From Halorarius litoreus (GTDB taxonomy: Archaea; Halobacteriota; Halobacteria; Halobacteriales; Haloarculaceae): a DNA stretch of 64,000 nt. Each line of letters opens with the position of its first letter. The stretch's first letter is position 1. The translations under genes and the position numbers were made by a program. Positions 47,507-55,063 of the stretch are shown in pieces. Under the pieces are notes generated by a model that had not been told where the DNA came from, did not search any database, and saw only the letters and a program-made list of their open reading frames with translations. The DNA is taken from NCBI RefSeq assembly GCF_024362405.1, contig NZ_CP101454.1, positions 2,480,001 through 2,544,000 of the forward strand, in the 5' to 3' direction.

Positions 47507-48517
47507 ATGCTCGACCTCGACGGCTCCGACGGTGGCGGCCAACTCGTCCGCTCGGCGCTCACCTGCTCGCTACTCACCGGCGAGGGGTTCGACCTCTCCG
47601 GCATCCGGGGCGACCGCCCCAACCCGGGGCTCCGGCCCCAGCATCTCGCAGCGGTGGAACTCGCCACCGACATCGGTGACGCGACGGTCACGGGCGACGC
47701 CATCGAGAGCGGGCACCTCACGTTCGAGCCCGGCGCCGTCTCGCCCGGCGGGTACGCGGTCGACGTCGGGACTGCGGGGAGTCTCACCCTCCTCTGTGAC
47801 GTCGTGGTTCCGCTCGCAGCTCACCTCGATAGCCAGCTCGACCTGACCCTCGACGGCGGCACCGACGTCAAGTGGTCACCCCCCACTGATTTTCACCGCC
47901 ACGTCAAGCTCCCGCTGCTCCGGTCGGCGGGCTGGGACGTCACGCTCGCGGTCGAGCGCCGGGGGTTCTATCCTGCTGGCGGGGGCCGAATCGAGCTGTC
48001 ACTCTCGCCGTGTGACCCGTCGCCGCTTCAGCTCACGGACCGCGGCGCCAGCGAGCACGCACACGTCTTCGCCGTCGAGAGCGAGCACCTCGCGGACGCC
48101 GAGGTGGCCGACCGTCTCGCGACGGCTGCGGAGGAGGGACTGGCATCCGAGTGGTCGGTCGAGTCGAGTACCGAGACCGTCGCCAGCGACTCGCCGGGGG
48201 CAGTCGTGGTCGTCCGACTCGACTACGAAGGCGGCGTGGCAGGGGTCTCTGCACTCGGTGAGAAGGGCGTCCCCGCCGAGGACGTGGCCGAACAGGCAGT
48301 CGACGCCGTGAGGGCGTTCGACGTGGGGACGGGTGCCGTCGACGCGCACCTCGCGGACCAGCTCGTGCTCCCCGTAGCGCTCGCGGGGGGGACGGTCCGG
48401 ATTCCCGAGGTGACCGACCACGTCGCCACCAACGTCGACCTCCTCCAGGCGTTCGGCTTCGACGTGACACTCGACGAGCGCGAGGCGGACGCGGTGCTCT
48501 CGGCGCCCGTCCCCTGA
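47507..48517 (+). CDS. rtcA: RNA 3'-terminal phosphate cyclase
   Basis: 336 residues. The family start DGSDGGGQLVRSAL lies near 5-18 (family G-GGQ-x-x-R), followed by GLRPQHLAAVEL near 41-52 and the RGFYPAGGGRIELS motif near 152-165. The catalytic His is in GAVDAHLADQLVLPVAL near 272-288. It uses ATP to form 2',3'-cyclic phosphates at RNA ends. No rtcB neighbour is seen. A short acidic insertion near 200-225 is a halophilic feature. Confidence 0.93.
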   Translation: MLDLDGSDGGGQLVRSALTCSLLTGEGFDLSGIRGDRPNPGLRPQHLAAVELATDIGDATVTGDAIESGHLTFEPGAVSPGGYAVDVGTAGSLTLLCDVVVPLAAHLDSQLDLTLDGGTDVKWSPPTDFHRHVKLPLLRSAGWDVTLAVERRGFYPAGGGRIELSLSPCDPSPLQLTDRGASEHAHVFAVESEHLADAEVADRLATAAEEGLASEWSVESSTETVASDSPGAVVVVRLDYEGGVAGVSALGEKGVPAEDVAEQAVDAVRAFDVGTGAVDAHLADQLVLPVALAGGTVRIPEVTDHVATNVDLLQAFGFDVTLDEREADAVLSAPVP

Positions 48518-48574
48518 GCTGGTGAGGCTTCCGCCACACGAACGTTCAATCCAGTCCTCGCCGTAGCGAACGGC

Positions 48575-49570
48575 GTGCGCCCTCACCGCCTCGTTCTGCT
48601 CGTCGCCGCGCTGTTGCTGTTCGCCACACCGGCACTCGCGCACGTCCCGGTGTTCGCGACCGACAACGCGACGCCCGAGACGGCGTACCCCATCACCGAC
48701 GCGTCGAAGTCGTGGTCCATCTACGACCAGGTGGACGCAGGCGGGGTCGCGTACTACGAACTCGACTTCGACGCCGGCGACCGCCTCCGAGTGAGCGTGT
48801 TCACACCTTCGCGCTCGCTGACGCCGTCGCTGGTGCTCGCCAGCCCGGCGCTCGACGAGTCTGACGCGGTTCCGGCGCGGGTCGCAGTACCCGACGGATA
48901 CGGACGGGAGGTCGTCGCGGGGAGCCGCCCGGACTGCGCCAGCTACGAGCCGTTCGCCCCGTCGAGCTTCTACGACACCGTCCAGCTCGACCGCGAGGTC
49001 GAATCCGGTGGCCGCTACCTGCTCGTGGTGTACGCCGACGGCTCCGGGCCAGTCGGACTCGCCGTCGGGCAAGAAGAGCGGTTCACGCCGACCGAGTACG
49101 TTCGCGTCCCGCTCGACCTCGTGCGCGTCCACCTCTGGGAGGGGCAATCTCCTGCAGTGGTGTTCGGCCCGCTCGTCGCCGTCCTCGGGATCGGCATCGC
49201 GCTCGGGCGGTCACGGCTCCCTTCTGCCCGTCCGGCGTCCATCTCGGCGGCGCTGGGGCTCGCGGGGCTGCTCTACGTCGGAACCGCCGCGGGGACGGCG
49301 CTCCAGACCGTCATCGCCGTCTCGCGCAGCGGGCTCACCGCTGGCGTGCTCGTGACGGCCGTGTTCGTCGTCGTTCCCCTCCTACTCGGCGCGTGGCTCC
49401 TGCGACGGGCGCAGGCGCCGGCACAGCTGACGACACGCAGTCGACTCGCGGCGCTCGTCGTCGGCGTCGTTGGACTCGCGACGTGGGCGGGGTTGCTCGT
49501 GGGCCCGGCGCTCCTGTTCGCGGTCGCGATAGCCCCGAAAACGGGATTCGGTGTCGGGTCTGGAGCCTAG
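48575..49570 (+). CDS. Exported membrane-anchored protein of unknown function
   Basis: 331 residues from a GTG start. The N-terminal signal (LVLLVAALLLFATPALA near 6-22) leads to an exported beta-rich domain over about 25-190 (DQVDAGGVAYYELDFDAGDR, RYLLVVYADGSGPVGLAVG), like a carbohydrate-binding or pre-peptidase C-terminal domain. Four or five helices follow (VVFGPLVAVLGIGIALG, SAALGLAGLLYVGTAAG, VLVTAVFVVVPLLLGAWLL, then the end). No function can be assigned. Its stop shares CTAG 49567-49570 with the convergent aIF2-beta-like gene. Confidence 0.75.
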   Translation: MRPHRLVLLVAALLLFATPALAHVPVFATDNATPETAYPITDASKSWSIYDQVDAGGVAYYELDFDAGDRLRVSVFTPSRSLTPSLVLASPALDESDAVPARVAVPDGYGREVVAGSRPDCASYEPFAPSSFYDTVQLDREVESGGRYLLVVYADGSGPVGLAVGQEERFTPTEYVRVPLDLVRVHLWEGQSPAVVFGPLVAVLGIGIALGRSRLPSARPASISAALGLAGLLYVGTAAGTALQTVIAVSRSGLTAGVLVTAVFVVVPLLLGAWLLRRAQAPAQLTTRSRLAALVVGVVGLATWAGLLVGPALLFAVAIAPKTGFGVGSGA

Positions 49571-50175
49571 GCGAGGCGGGCGAACGCGAGGTCGCCGCTG
49601 ATGTTCTCGATGTACGCGTCGACGACCTGTCCCTCCTGTGCGCCGGGGACGAAGATGGTGTACTTGCCGCGGTTGGCGACCCCGTCGCCCTTGCGGCCCG
49701 TGCCGGTGATCTCGACCTGGTAGGTCTTCCCCTGTTCGAGCGTCGGCTGCTTCTTCGCCGACGTCTTGCGCGTCTTCTGGACGGGGCGGAACGCTCCACA
49801 CGCCGTACAGCGGAGCATCTGGACGCCGTCTTCGGTGACGAGTCGGGTGTCGGGCAGGCCACACTCCGAGCAGGTGACGAACTCCTCGGTGTAGGCGTCG
49901 ATGGCGGCCTCGAAATCAGCGATGGAGAACGACCCGTTGTAGCGGCCGCGGCCCTCCTCGTACTGGCCGTTCGTCCCGAGTTCGCGCTGGATGGCGCTGT
50001 GGAGGTGTTCGGGGTCACGCGATAGCGCGTCGGCGATGCCGCCGAGGTTCGTCAGACGGGTGAACGCCCCGTCGGTCTCTCCCTCGGGTGTGGGGACGTT
50101 CAGTCGGCTGCCCCCCTCGCCCGGTCGGTCAGGGAGGTCGTCGTGCGCACGGTCGAGAAGGCTGTCGTAGTCCAT
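49567..50175 (-). CDS. aIF2-beta-like translation factor with C-terminal TRAM domain
   Basis: 202 residues. The middle shows an IF2-beta fold (LTNLGGIADALSRDPEHLHSAIQRE, cited by its ends LTN and QRE; then GRYNGSFSIADFEAAID) and a zinc ribbon with cysteine pairs CSEC (about 101-104) and CTAC (about 123-126). The C-terminal 55 residues are a TRAM RNA-binding domain (QGKTYQVEITGTGRKGDGVA and FVPGAQEGQVVDAYIE). The fused domain is a haloarchaeal form; it may be a paralogue of the true aIF2-beta. It acts in start-codon selection or RNA binding in the cytoplasm. Confidence 0.88.
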   Translation of the reverse strand: MDYDSLLDRAHDDLPDRPGEGGSRLNVPTPEGETDGAFTRLTNLGGIADALSRDPEHLHSAIQRELGTNGQYEEGRGRYNGSFSIADFEAAIDAYTEEFVTCSECGLPDTRLVTEDGVQMLRCTACGAFRPVQKTRKTSAKKQPTLEQGKTYQVEITGTGRKGDGVANRGKYTIFVPGAQEGQVVDAYIENISGDLAFARLA

Positions 50176-50273
50176 GTGGACTGGAACGGTTTCGTACGTA
50201 TAGGCCCTGCGTATGTCGTGTCACCGCGGCACATATCGGGTGGACTCTTGGTGGTCGGCGTCCAACCGCTGAC

Positions 50274-50660
50274 ATGTCCGCCATCGACCCCGAAGCCGCG
50301 GCGCTGTTGACGAGCGAGCCGCTGCTCGCGCATCTCGCGACCTGTCGGGACGGCCGTCCCCACGTCGCACCGGTATGGTATCTGTACGGCGATGGCGTCG
50401 TCGAGGTCGTCACCAGCGGGCGCAAGCTCGCCGACCTCCGCGAGAACCCGTACGTCTCGCTGTCGGTCGAGCAGAGCGAGCGCGGGGACCCGGAGTGGAT
50501 GGTGTCGCTCCGGGGGACCGCGACGGTCCTCGATGACGACGACGCCTTCCGCGAGGCGAACGCGCGCATCAACCGGAAGTACGGCGCCGACGAGGACGCC
50601 TGGACCGACAACACGCTCGTTCGCATCGAGGTGGGGTCAGCGAGCCACCGGACGTACTGA
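50274..50660 (+). CDS. Pyridoxamine 5'-phosphate oxidase-like (FMN-binding) protein
   Basis: 128 residues of split-barrel fold. ALLTSEPLLAHLATCRDGRP near 8-27 and HVAPVWYLYGDGVVEVVTSG near 28-47 are family marks of PNPOx-like flavoproteins, followed by ENPYVSLSVEQSE. It may reduce F420- or FMN-linked substrates; the actual substrate is unknown. ATG 50274 gives the correct N-terminus. Confidence 0.85.
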   Translation: MSAIDPEAAALLTSEPLLAHLATCRDGRPHVAPVWYLYGDGVVEVVTSGRKLADLRENPYVSLSVEQSERGDPEWMVSLRGTATVLDDDDAFREANARINRKYGADEDAWTDNTLVRIEVGSASHRTY

Positions 50661-50727
50661 CGACGGCTGCGCGATCCGGTCGCCATGGTGCCCGGGGATT
50701 ATGCCCTCACGTGCGGTAGCCTCGTGC

Positions 50728-51666
50728 ATGACGGGCTCCGACGCCGGTCTCGACGCCGCTGGCCGCCGTCGGCTGGCGGCAATCCGTGCCGCCGAGAGTC
50801 TCGCGGCGCTCGCTTCCGTCGTCGACGCGGCCGACGAACACGAGGCGTACTTCACGGCGAAACGCGAGTGGCGCGACCTCCGGGGTCGTGAGCTGGCGGT
50901 GCTTCCGCGACGGCCCGGGCTGCCCGGCTCCTGTGTCGTCGTCGACGGCCACACGTTCTGTGCCCACGGGGTGACGCACGCTGCGACCGACGCCGAACGC
51001 ACGTTCCTCCGCGAGCACGTCACCCGTGCCGTCGACGCCGGCGCGACCGTCTACTGCGAACAGGGCATCCGCCGGATGTACTTCGACGACCTCCCCGCCG
51101 TGTGTGAGATGGACGACTACCGCTGGGCCATGCAGCGGTGTGCGGAGCTCGACGTCGACTCGCACGTCGGCGACCTCCTGGATGGGTTCGACGGACTCGC
51201 CGACCAGGTCGACTCGCTCGCCGCGCGGTTCCAGACGGCGGTGTTTTCTCTGGTCGACTCGGGTCGGGAGGTGTACGGCGAGGAGTTCGCCCGTGCGCTC
51301 GGTGACGTGGCGTCCAGTTTCCTCACGAGCCACGCCGGCCTCGCGGTCGGCGACGAGTTCGCCTCGTTTCGGCTCAGTCGGGCGGCCGCCGAGGACCCCG
51401 CACGGCTCCGCGACCTCCAGCACTACTACGAGCGGGCGTTCCTGCCGCAGCCACTCGAACGCGAGTGGCTCCGGCGGCACGACCCCGAACTCGAACTGGT
51501 GACCCACGCCCGCAACGAGCGGATGGCCGACTACGCCGTCTACCACAACGACGACGCCGAGCGCGTCCACCTCGTCGTCGGGGCCGCCCACCAGCCGGGG
51601 GTTCGTTACTACCTCGAACGGTTCCGTGACGGCGACCGCGAGCTGTCGGGGTTCGAGCCCGTCTGA
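50728..51666 (+). CDS. TraB/PrgY-like protein (remote)
   Basis: 312 residues, soluble. The N-terminal half includes VVVDGHTFCAHGVTHAATDAERTFLREHVTRAV near 72-104 (cited by its key residues HG-x-THA and the Glu/Arg after it), followed by ATVYCEQGIRRMYF. The end, ERMADYAVYHNDDAERVHLVVGAAHQPG near 267-294, matches the TraB C-terminal pattern (R-x-x-x-M-A and VVGAGH-x-PG). The TraB family (PrgY-like) has a proposed protease or signal-breakdown role. Many TraB motifs are weak here, so confidence is moderate. Confidence 0.5.
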   Translation: MTGSDAGLDAAGRRRLAAIRAAESLAALASVVDAADEHEAYFTAKREWRDLRGRELAVLPRRPGLPGSCVVVDGHTFCAHGVTHAATDAERTFLREHVTRAVDAGATVYCEQGIRRMYFDDLPAVCEMDDYRWAMQRCAELDVDSHVGDLLDGFDGLADQVDSLAARFQTAVFSLVDSGREVYGEEFARALGDVASSFLTSHAGLAVGDEFASFRLSRAAAEDPARLRDLQHYYERAFLPQPLEREWLRRHDPELELVTHARNERMADYAVYHNDDAERVHLVVGAAHQPGVRYYLERFRDGDRELSGFEPV

Positions 51667-51701
51667 GTCGCCGTGACACACGCTATCGCGAGTCCCCGAG
51701 T

Positions 51702-51708
51702 ACTTTAA
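51702..51708 (+). promoter_or_regulatory. TATA box of the aIF1A gene
   Basis: actttaa sits about 25-31 bases before ATG 51733, matching the leaderless spacing. Confidence 0.5.
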
Positions 51709-51732
51709 CGTGGGGAGCACCTATCCGGTACA

Positions 51733-52020
51733 ATGAGCGAGGAACAAGAGGAGCGACGAAACCTCAGGATGCCGAACGAGAACGAACTGTTCGCGGTCGT
51801 CACACAGCACAACGGCGGCAACCACGTCCGCGTCCAGTGTGAGGACGGGAAAGACCGGATGGGTCGCATCCCCGGCCGCATGAAGTACCGCACGTGGATC
51901 AACGAGGGCGACGTCGTCCTCGTCGAACCGTGGGACTGGCAGGACGAGAAAGCGAACATCGAGTGGCGCTACACCGGGCAGGACGCCGAGCAGCTCCGGC
52001 GGGAAGGCCACATCGACTGA
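51733..52020 (+). CDS. eif1A: Translation initiation factor aIF1A
   Basis: 95 residues, OB-fold. Family core [39 protein letters not shown] is recognised by its key residues (M-P-x-x-x-E near 13-18, G-G near 31-32, R-x-x-x-G near 43-52, K-x-R-x-W near 54-58), then [16 protein letters not shown]. It helps place initiator tRNA in the ribosomal P site. The Arg/Glu-rich N-terminal tail is typical. Confidence 0.97.
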   Translation: MSEEQEERRNLRMPNENELFAVVTQHNGGNHVRVQCEDGKDRMGRIPGRMKYRTWINEGDVVLVEPWDWQDEKANIEWRYTGQDAEQLRREGHID

Positions 52021-52083
52021 CCTGTTTTCGCGGGGTGCTGGCGGATGTGACGCTGACTCGGAGTCGGTGCTCCGGGCTTCGGA

Positions 52084-52515
52084 TTACGGGGCGGCCACGT
52101 CGACGGTCAACACCGGCGCGTCGGCGTTCGCGGTGACCGTCCGGGAGACGCTCCCGAGCATCGCCTGCTGGTAGTCGACCTGTCGGGTGCCCATCACGAC
52201 GAGGTCGGCCTCGATGTCGGCGGCGAACGCGAGGATCTCGTCGGCGGGGTCGCCGCTCCGGCACGTCGTCTCCACGGCGACGCCCGCTTCGGCGAACCAG
52301 TCGGCGGCCGCGGCGACGGTCGTCTCGCCCTGCTGGTCGAGCTCCGCCTCCACCTCGTCTTTCATGTCGTCGTCGAGCGTGAGGAAGGCCCGCTTGTCGA
52401 CGACGTGGAGGACGTGGACGGTGGCGTCGCGCGGCCCGGCGATCTCGGCGGCGTGCTCGAACACGCGTGTCATCGTCTCCGCGTCGTCGACTGGCACCAG
52501 AATCCGGTCGTACAT
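52084..52515 (-). CDS. Universal stress protein, second copy
   Basis: 143 residues. N-terminal MYDRILVPVDDAETMTRVFE, acidic alpha part with EAELDQQGETTV, and the nucleotide loop VVMGTRQVDYQQAMLGSVSRTV near 107-128 (G-x2-x-x9-G-S, with the second Gly of G-x-x-G lost). The final DAPVLTVDVA is standard. It is divergent from the aldo/keto reductase gene, with an 87-bp shared spacer. Confidence 0.88.
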   Translation of the reverse strand: MYDRILVPVDDAETMTRVFEHAAEIAGPRDATVHVLHVVDKRAFLTLDDDMKDEVEAELDQQGETTVAAAADWFAEAGVAVETTCRSGDPADEILAFAADIEADLVVMGTRQVDYQQAMLGSVSRTVTANADAPVLTVDVAAP

Positions 52516-52602
52516 ACTCGAAGGTACGGTCAAGGGGATTAATACTCGGACGATTTCGCTCCGCGACGGGAGAGTTATCGGGCCCGCGCCACCACTCGAC
52601 GT

Positions 52603-53367
52603 ATGCACCTCCCGCCGGTCGGCCTCGGTACGATGGGCATCGACGACCCAACGGTCGTCGAAACGGCCCTCGACGTCGGTTATCGCCACCTCGACACCGC
52701 GCAGATTTACGAGAACGAGCAGGTCGTCGGCGACGGCCTCGCTGCGAGCGACGTGTCGCGCGACGAGGTGCCCGTCGCGACCAAGCTGTGGGTCGACGAC
52801 CTCGGTGCCGACCGCGTGCGGGCGTCGACCGAGGAGAGCCTCGCACGCCTCGGGCTCGACCGAGTCGACCTGCTGTACGTTCACCGACCCCGCGACACGT
52901 ACGACCCCGCGACCACCCTACCCGCGCTCGACGACCTCGTTTCTGCTGGGCTCGTCGACAACGTCGGGCTGTCGAACTTCACCGTCGACCAGCTCGCCAC
53001 CGCGCGCGAGTACCTCGACGCGCCCATCGCCGCCCATCAGGTCGAGCGCCATCCCCTCTTTCACGAGGAGGCCCTGCTCGCGGACGCCCGCGAGCACGGC
53101 TACCCGCTCGTGGCGTACTCGCCGCTCGCGGGTGGGCGAGTCCGCGACTTCCCCGAAGTGCAGGCAGTCGCCGAGCGACACGACACCACGCCCGAGGCGG
53201 TCGCCATCGCGTGGCTCGTGGGCACGGATGGGGTCGTCACGGTCCCGAAAGCGACCTCACGTCGCCACCTCGAAGCCAATCTGGCGGCCGCCGACCTCGA
53301 ACTGCCCGACGCGGACCGTGCGGCCATCGAATCCATCGAGCGAGTAGAGGAGTTGTTCCCCGAGTAA
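52603..53367 (+). CDS. Aldo/keto reductase
   Basis: 254 residues, TIM barrel. The catalytic set is Asp in YRHLDTAQIYENEQ (Asp31 and Tyr36 by count), Lys in VPVATKLWVDD near 61 and His in DLLYVHRPRD near 90. The NADPH end IAWLVGTDGVVTVPKATSRRH near 205-225 is standard (cited by its key residues K-A-T-S). It probably reduces aldehydes or keto compounds. The spacer shared with the stress protein gene suggests a linked stress response, by inference. Confidence 0.9.
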   Translation: MHLPPVGLGTMGIDDPTVVETALDVGYRHLDTAQIYENEQVVGDGLAASDVSRDEVPVATKLWVDDLGADRVRASTEESLARLGLDRVDLLYVHRPRDTYDPATTLPALDDLVSAGLVDNVGLSNFTVDQLATAREYLDAPIAAHQVERHPLFHEEALLADAREHGYPLVAYSPLAGGRVRDFPEVQAVAERHDTTPEAVAIAWLVGTDGVVTVPKATSRRHLEANLAAADLELPDADRAAIESIERVEELFPE

Positions 53368-53470
53368 GCTCCGCCGACCGTTTTTCGCGCGAATAGGTAC
53401 TCCGAACCGAGTAGTAATTTTGTCTATTAATCAGGAAGGAATTAAGGTCGCCGAGCGGCAGGGACTCGAC

Positions 53471-53746
53471 ATGGCCACGACGGAGGGCTCTGCCGCCGGT
53501 CGAACTGTCGACACCCGACAGCGCATCTACGAGTACGTCGCCCGGGAGGGTCGCGTCCGCCGCGAGGAGGTCCGGACGGCGGTCCGCCGGATGCCCGCGA
53601 GTGCGTCGAAGCCCTCGCGTTCGGGCGTCGACCGCGCTCGCGGCACCGAGCCGCTTCGCCCCTCGGAGCTCCAGCGGCACCTGGATGCGCTGGCGCGCGA
53701 GGGGCGACTCGACGTCAGCGGCGACGCCGTCACGCTCGTCGAGTAA
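53471..53746 (+). CDS. Small winged-helix-like protein
   Basis: 91 residues. TRQRIYEYVAREGRVRREEV reads as helix plus recognition start, and LRPSELQRHLDALAREGRLDV as recognition helix and wing, with a basic Ser/Arg linker (MPASASKPSRSG) between. The basic centre in an acidic proteome hints at DNA binding. ATG 53471 is preferred; a TTG at 53420 would add 17 residues. Confidence 0.6.
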   Translation: MATTEGSAAGRTVDTRQRIYEYVAREGRVRREEVRTAVRRMPASASKPSRSGVDRARGTEPLRPSELQRHLDALAREGRLDVSGDAVTLVE

Positions 53747-53766
53747 CCAGCAGCGACCCGACGGGG

Positions 53767-53773
53767 CTTTACG
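53767..53773 (+). promoter_or_regulatory. Probable TATA box of the methyltransferase gene
   Basis: ctttacg ends 22 bases before the GTG start at 53795, with its centre about 25 bases upstream, the leaderless spacing. It supports the GTG start. Confidence 0.4.
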
Positions 53774-53794
53774 TCTCCGTCGACGGTACCGAAC

Positions 53795-54418
53795 GTGGAT
53801 TCTGATGAGGTCCGACGGGAGTGGGAAGAGCGGTCGGGAGAGTACTCGCCGGCGTACTACGCCCACTACGGGGCCGACGACACGAGCGAGTCGATTCACC
53901 GCATTCTCGAGGAGCACCTCGACCGCGATGCGGCCGTCCTCGAACTCGGCTGCAGCTCCGGGCGCCACCTCGCGCACCTGCACGACCACGGGTTCGACGA
54001 CCTCTCGGGTATCGAACTCAACGCCGACGCGTTCGACGTGATGGCCGAGACGTACCCCGACCTCGCCGAGACGGGCACGTTCTACCACGCCGCCATCGAG
54101 GACGTGGTCGGCGACTTAGCCGACGACACGTTCGATGCGGTGTTTTCGGTCGAGACGCTCCAGCACCTCCCGCCGGACGCCGAGTGGGTGTACGGGGAAC
54201 TGGCTCGCATCACGAGCGGGCTGCTCGTCACCGTCGAGAACGAAGGAGGGCCCGACGCGGACGGGGGCCCCGACGCGGACGTGAACTACGTTCGCGACGA
54301 GTTCCCGCTCTACTACCGCGACTGGAACGACATCTTTACCGCGCAGGGGCTCACCGAGATCGAGACGGTTTCGGGCGACCGCGACACGCTCCGGGCGTTC
54401 CGGTCGCCTCCCGAGTAA
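53795..54418 (+). CDS. Class I SAM-dependent methyltransferase
   Basis: 207 residues. Motif I is AAVLELGCSSGRHLAHLH near 46-63, the acidic post-I residue is in LSGIELNADAFDVM near 71-84, motif II is in TFDAVFSVETLQHLPPDAE near 110-128. Methyl acceptor unknown. It starts with GTG at 53795; no ATG in range gives the N-terminal helix EWEERSGEYSPAYYAHYG expected for the group. A short direct repeat (GGPDAD twice, residues 150-161) lies between motif II and the last strands. Confidence 0.85.
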   Translation: MDSDEVRREWEERSGEYSPAYYAHYGADDTSESIHRILEEHLDRDAAVLELGCSSGRHLAHLHDHGFDDLSGIELNADAFDVMAETYPDLAETGTFYHAAIEDVVGDLADDTFDAVFSVETLQHLPPDAEWVYGELARITSGLLVTVENEGGPDADGGPDADVNYVRDEFPLYYRDWNDIFTAQGLTEIETVSGDRDTLRAFRSPPE

Positions 54419-54563
54419 TCGGACACTCGGCGGGCGTCGATCGGTCTCGCTCTGGGTCGATACTACGCCGTACTGCGCACCCACCACTGCTGGTGCTCTG
54501 GGGTGTAATCTTCTGAAGAATTGCTGTTACGCTATGTCGCCGTGTGGCGACGGTGCGAACTAG

Positions 54564-54758
54564 TTATGCGCGGACGACGTTCGTCGCGCGGGGGCCCTTC
54601 GGGGCGTCCTCGATCTCGAACTCGATTTCCGTACCTTCCGTGAGATCCTCACCGCCAACGTCCTCCATGTGGAAGAAAACGTCCTCGTCAGAGTCCTCAG
54701 TCGTAATGAAACCGTAGCCGCCAGTGTCGTTGAAGAAGTCAACCTTACCGTTTGCCAT
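54564..54758 (-). CDS. cspA: Cold shock domain protein
   Basis: 64 residues, one cold shock domain. RNP1 appears as GGYGFITTEDSDEDVFFHMED near 13-33 (K-G-Y/F-G-F-I and V-F-F-H), and the C-terminus is GPRATNVVRA. The RNP1 Lys is replaced (TGGYGF), as in haloarchaeal CspA. It binds single-stranded RNA or DNA. A TATA-like CCTTAA about 30 bases before the ATG is seen on the minus strand near 54785-54792. Confidence 0.95.
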   Translation of the reverse strand: MANGKVDFFNDTGGYGFITTEDSDEDVFFHMEDVGGEDLTEGTEIEFEIEDAPKGPRATNVVRA

Positions 54759-55063
54759 TGCAAATAGACAAACCCGGCGTTGACGGTTAAGGGTTTGGAA
54801 TTCGTTATCCTGAACGCCGATTTCGTAGACGTTTGTGCTTTACTTGGCGGGGGTTCGTGAAATTTATCCGCAACACGTCGGTTCTGCGCGGCTGTGGTGC
54901 CAGACCAGTCATTCTCAGCGAGTGGTTCCGTTGGTCCCACAGTTCCCTCGCGGAGGACCGAAGCACTGCTGTCGTCGGGTTCTGTCGCTGACCCCTTCGT
55001 GCCCCACGGTCGCACGGCGCTCGGCGTCCAACAGTTAACCCGCTCCGGTTCCTCCGGGGTGAC
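54759..55063. other. Intergenic region between cspA and the SpeE-like gene
   Basis: 305 bp. It contains the minus-strand cspA promoter near 54785-54795, an A/T-rich patch (gtgaaatttatccg, 54868-54881) and a TATA-like gttaaccc near 55034-55041 some 25-30 bases before ATG 55064. No supported coding sequence, RNA gene or repeat is seen in the remaining part. Confidence 0.5.

Noticed and set aside
53420..53470. Longer start (TTG) for the small winged-helix protein
   Set aside because: It would add 17 residues with no matching fold, and ATG 53471 gives a sound start.
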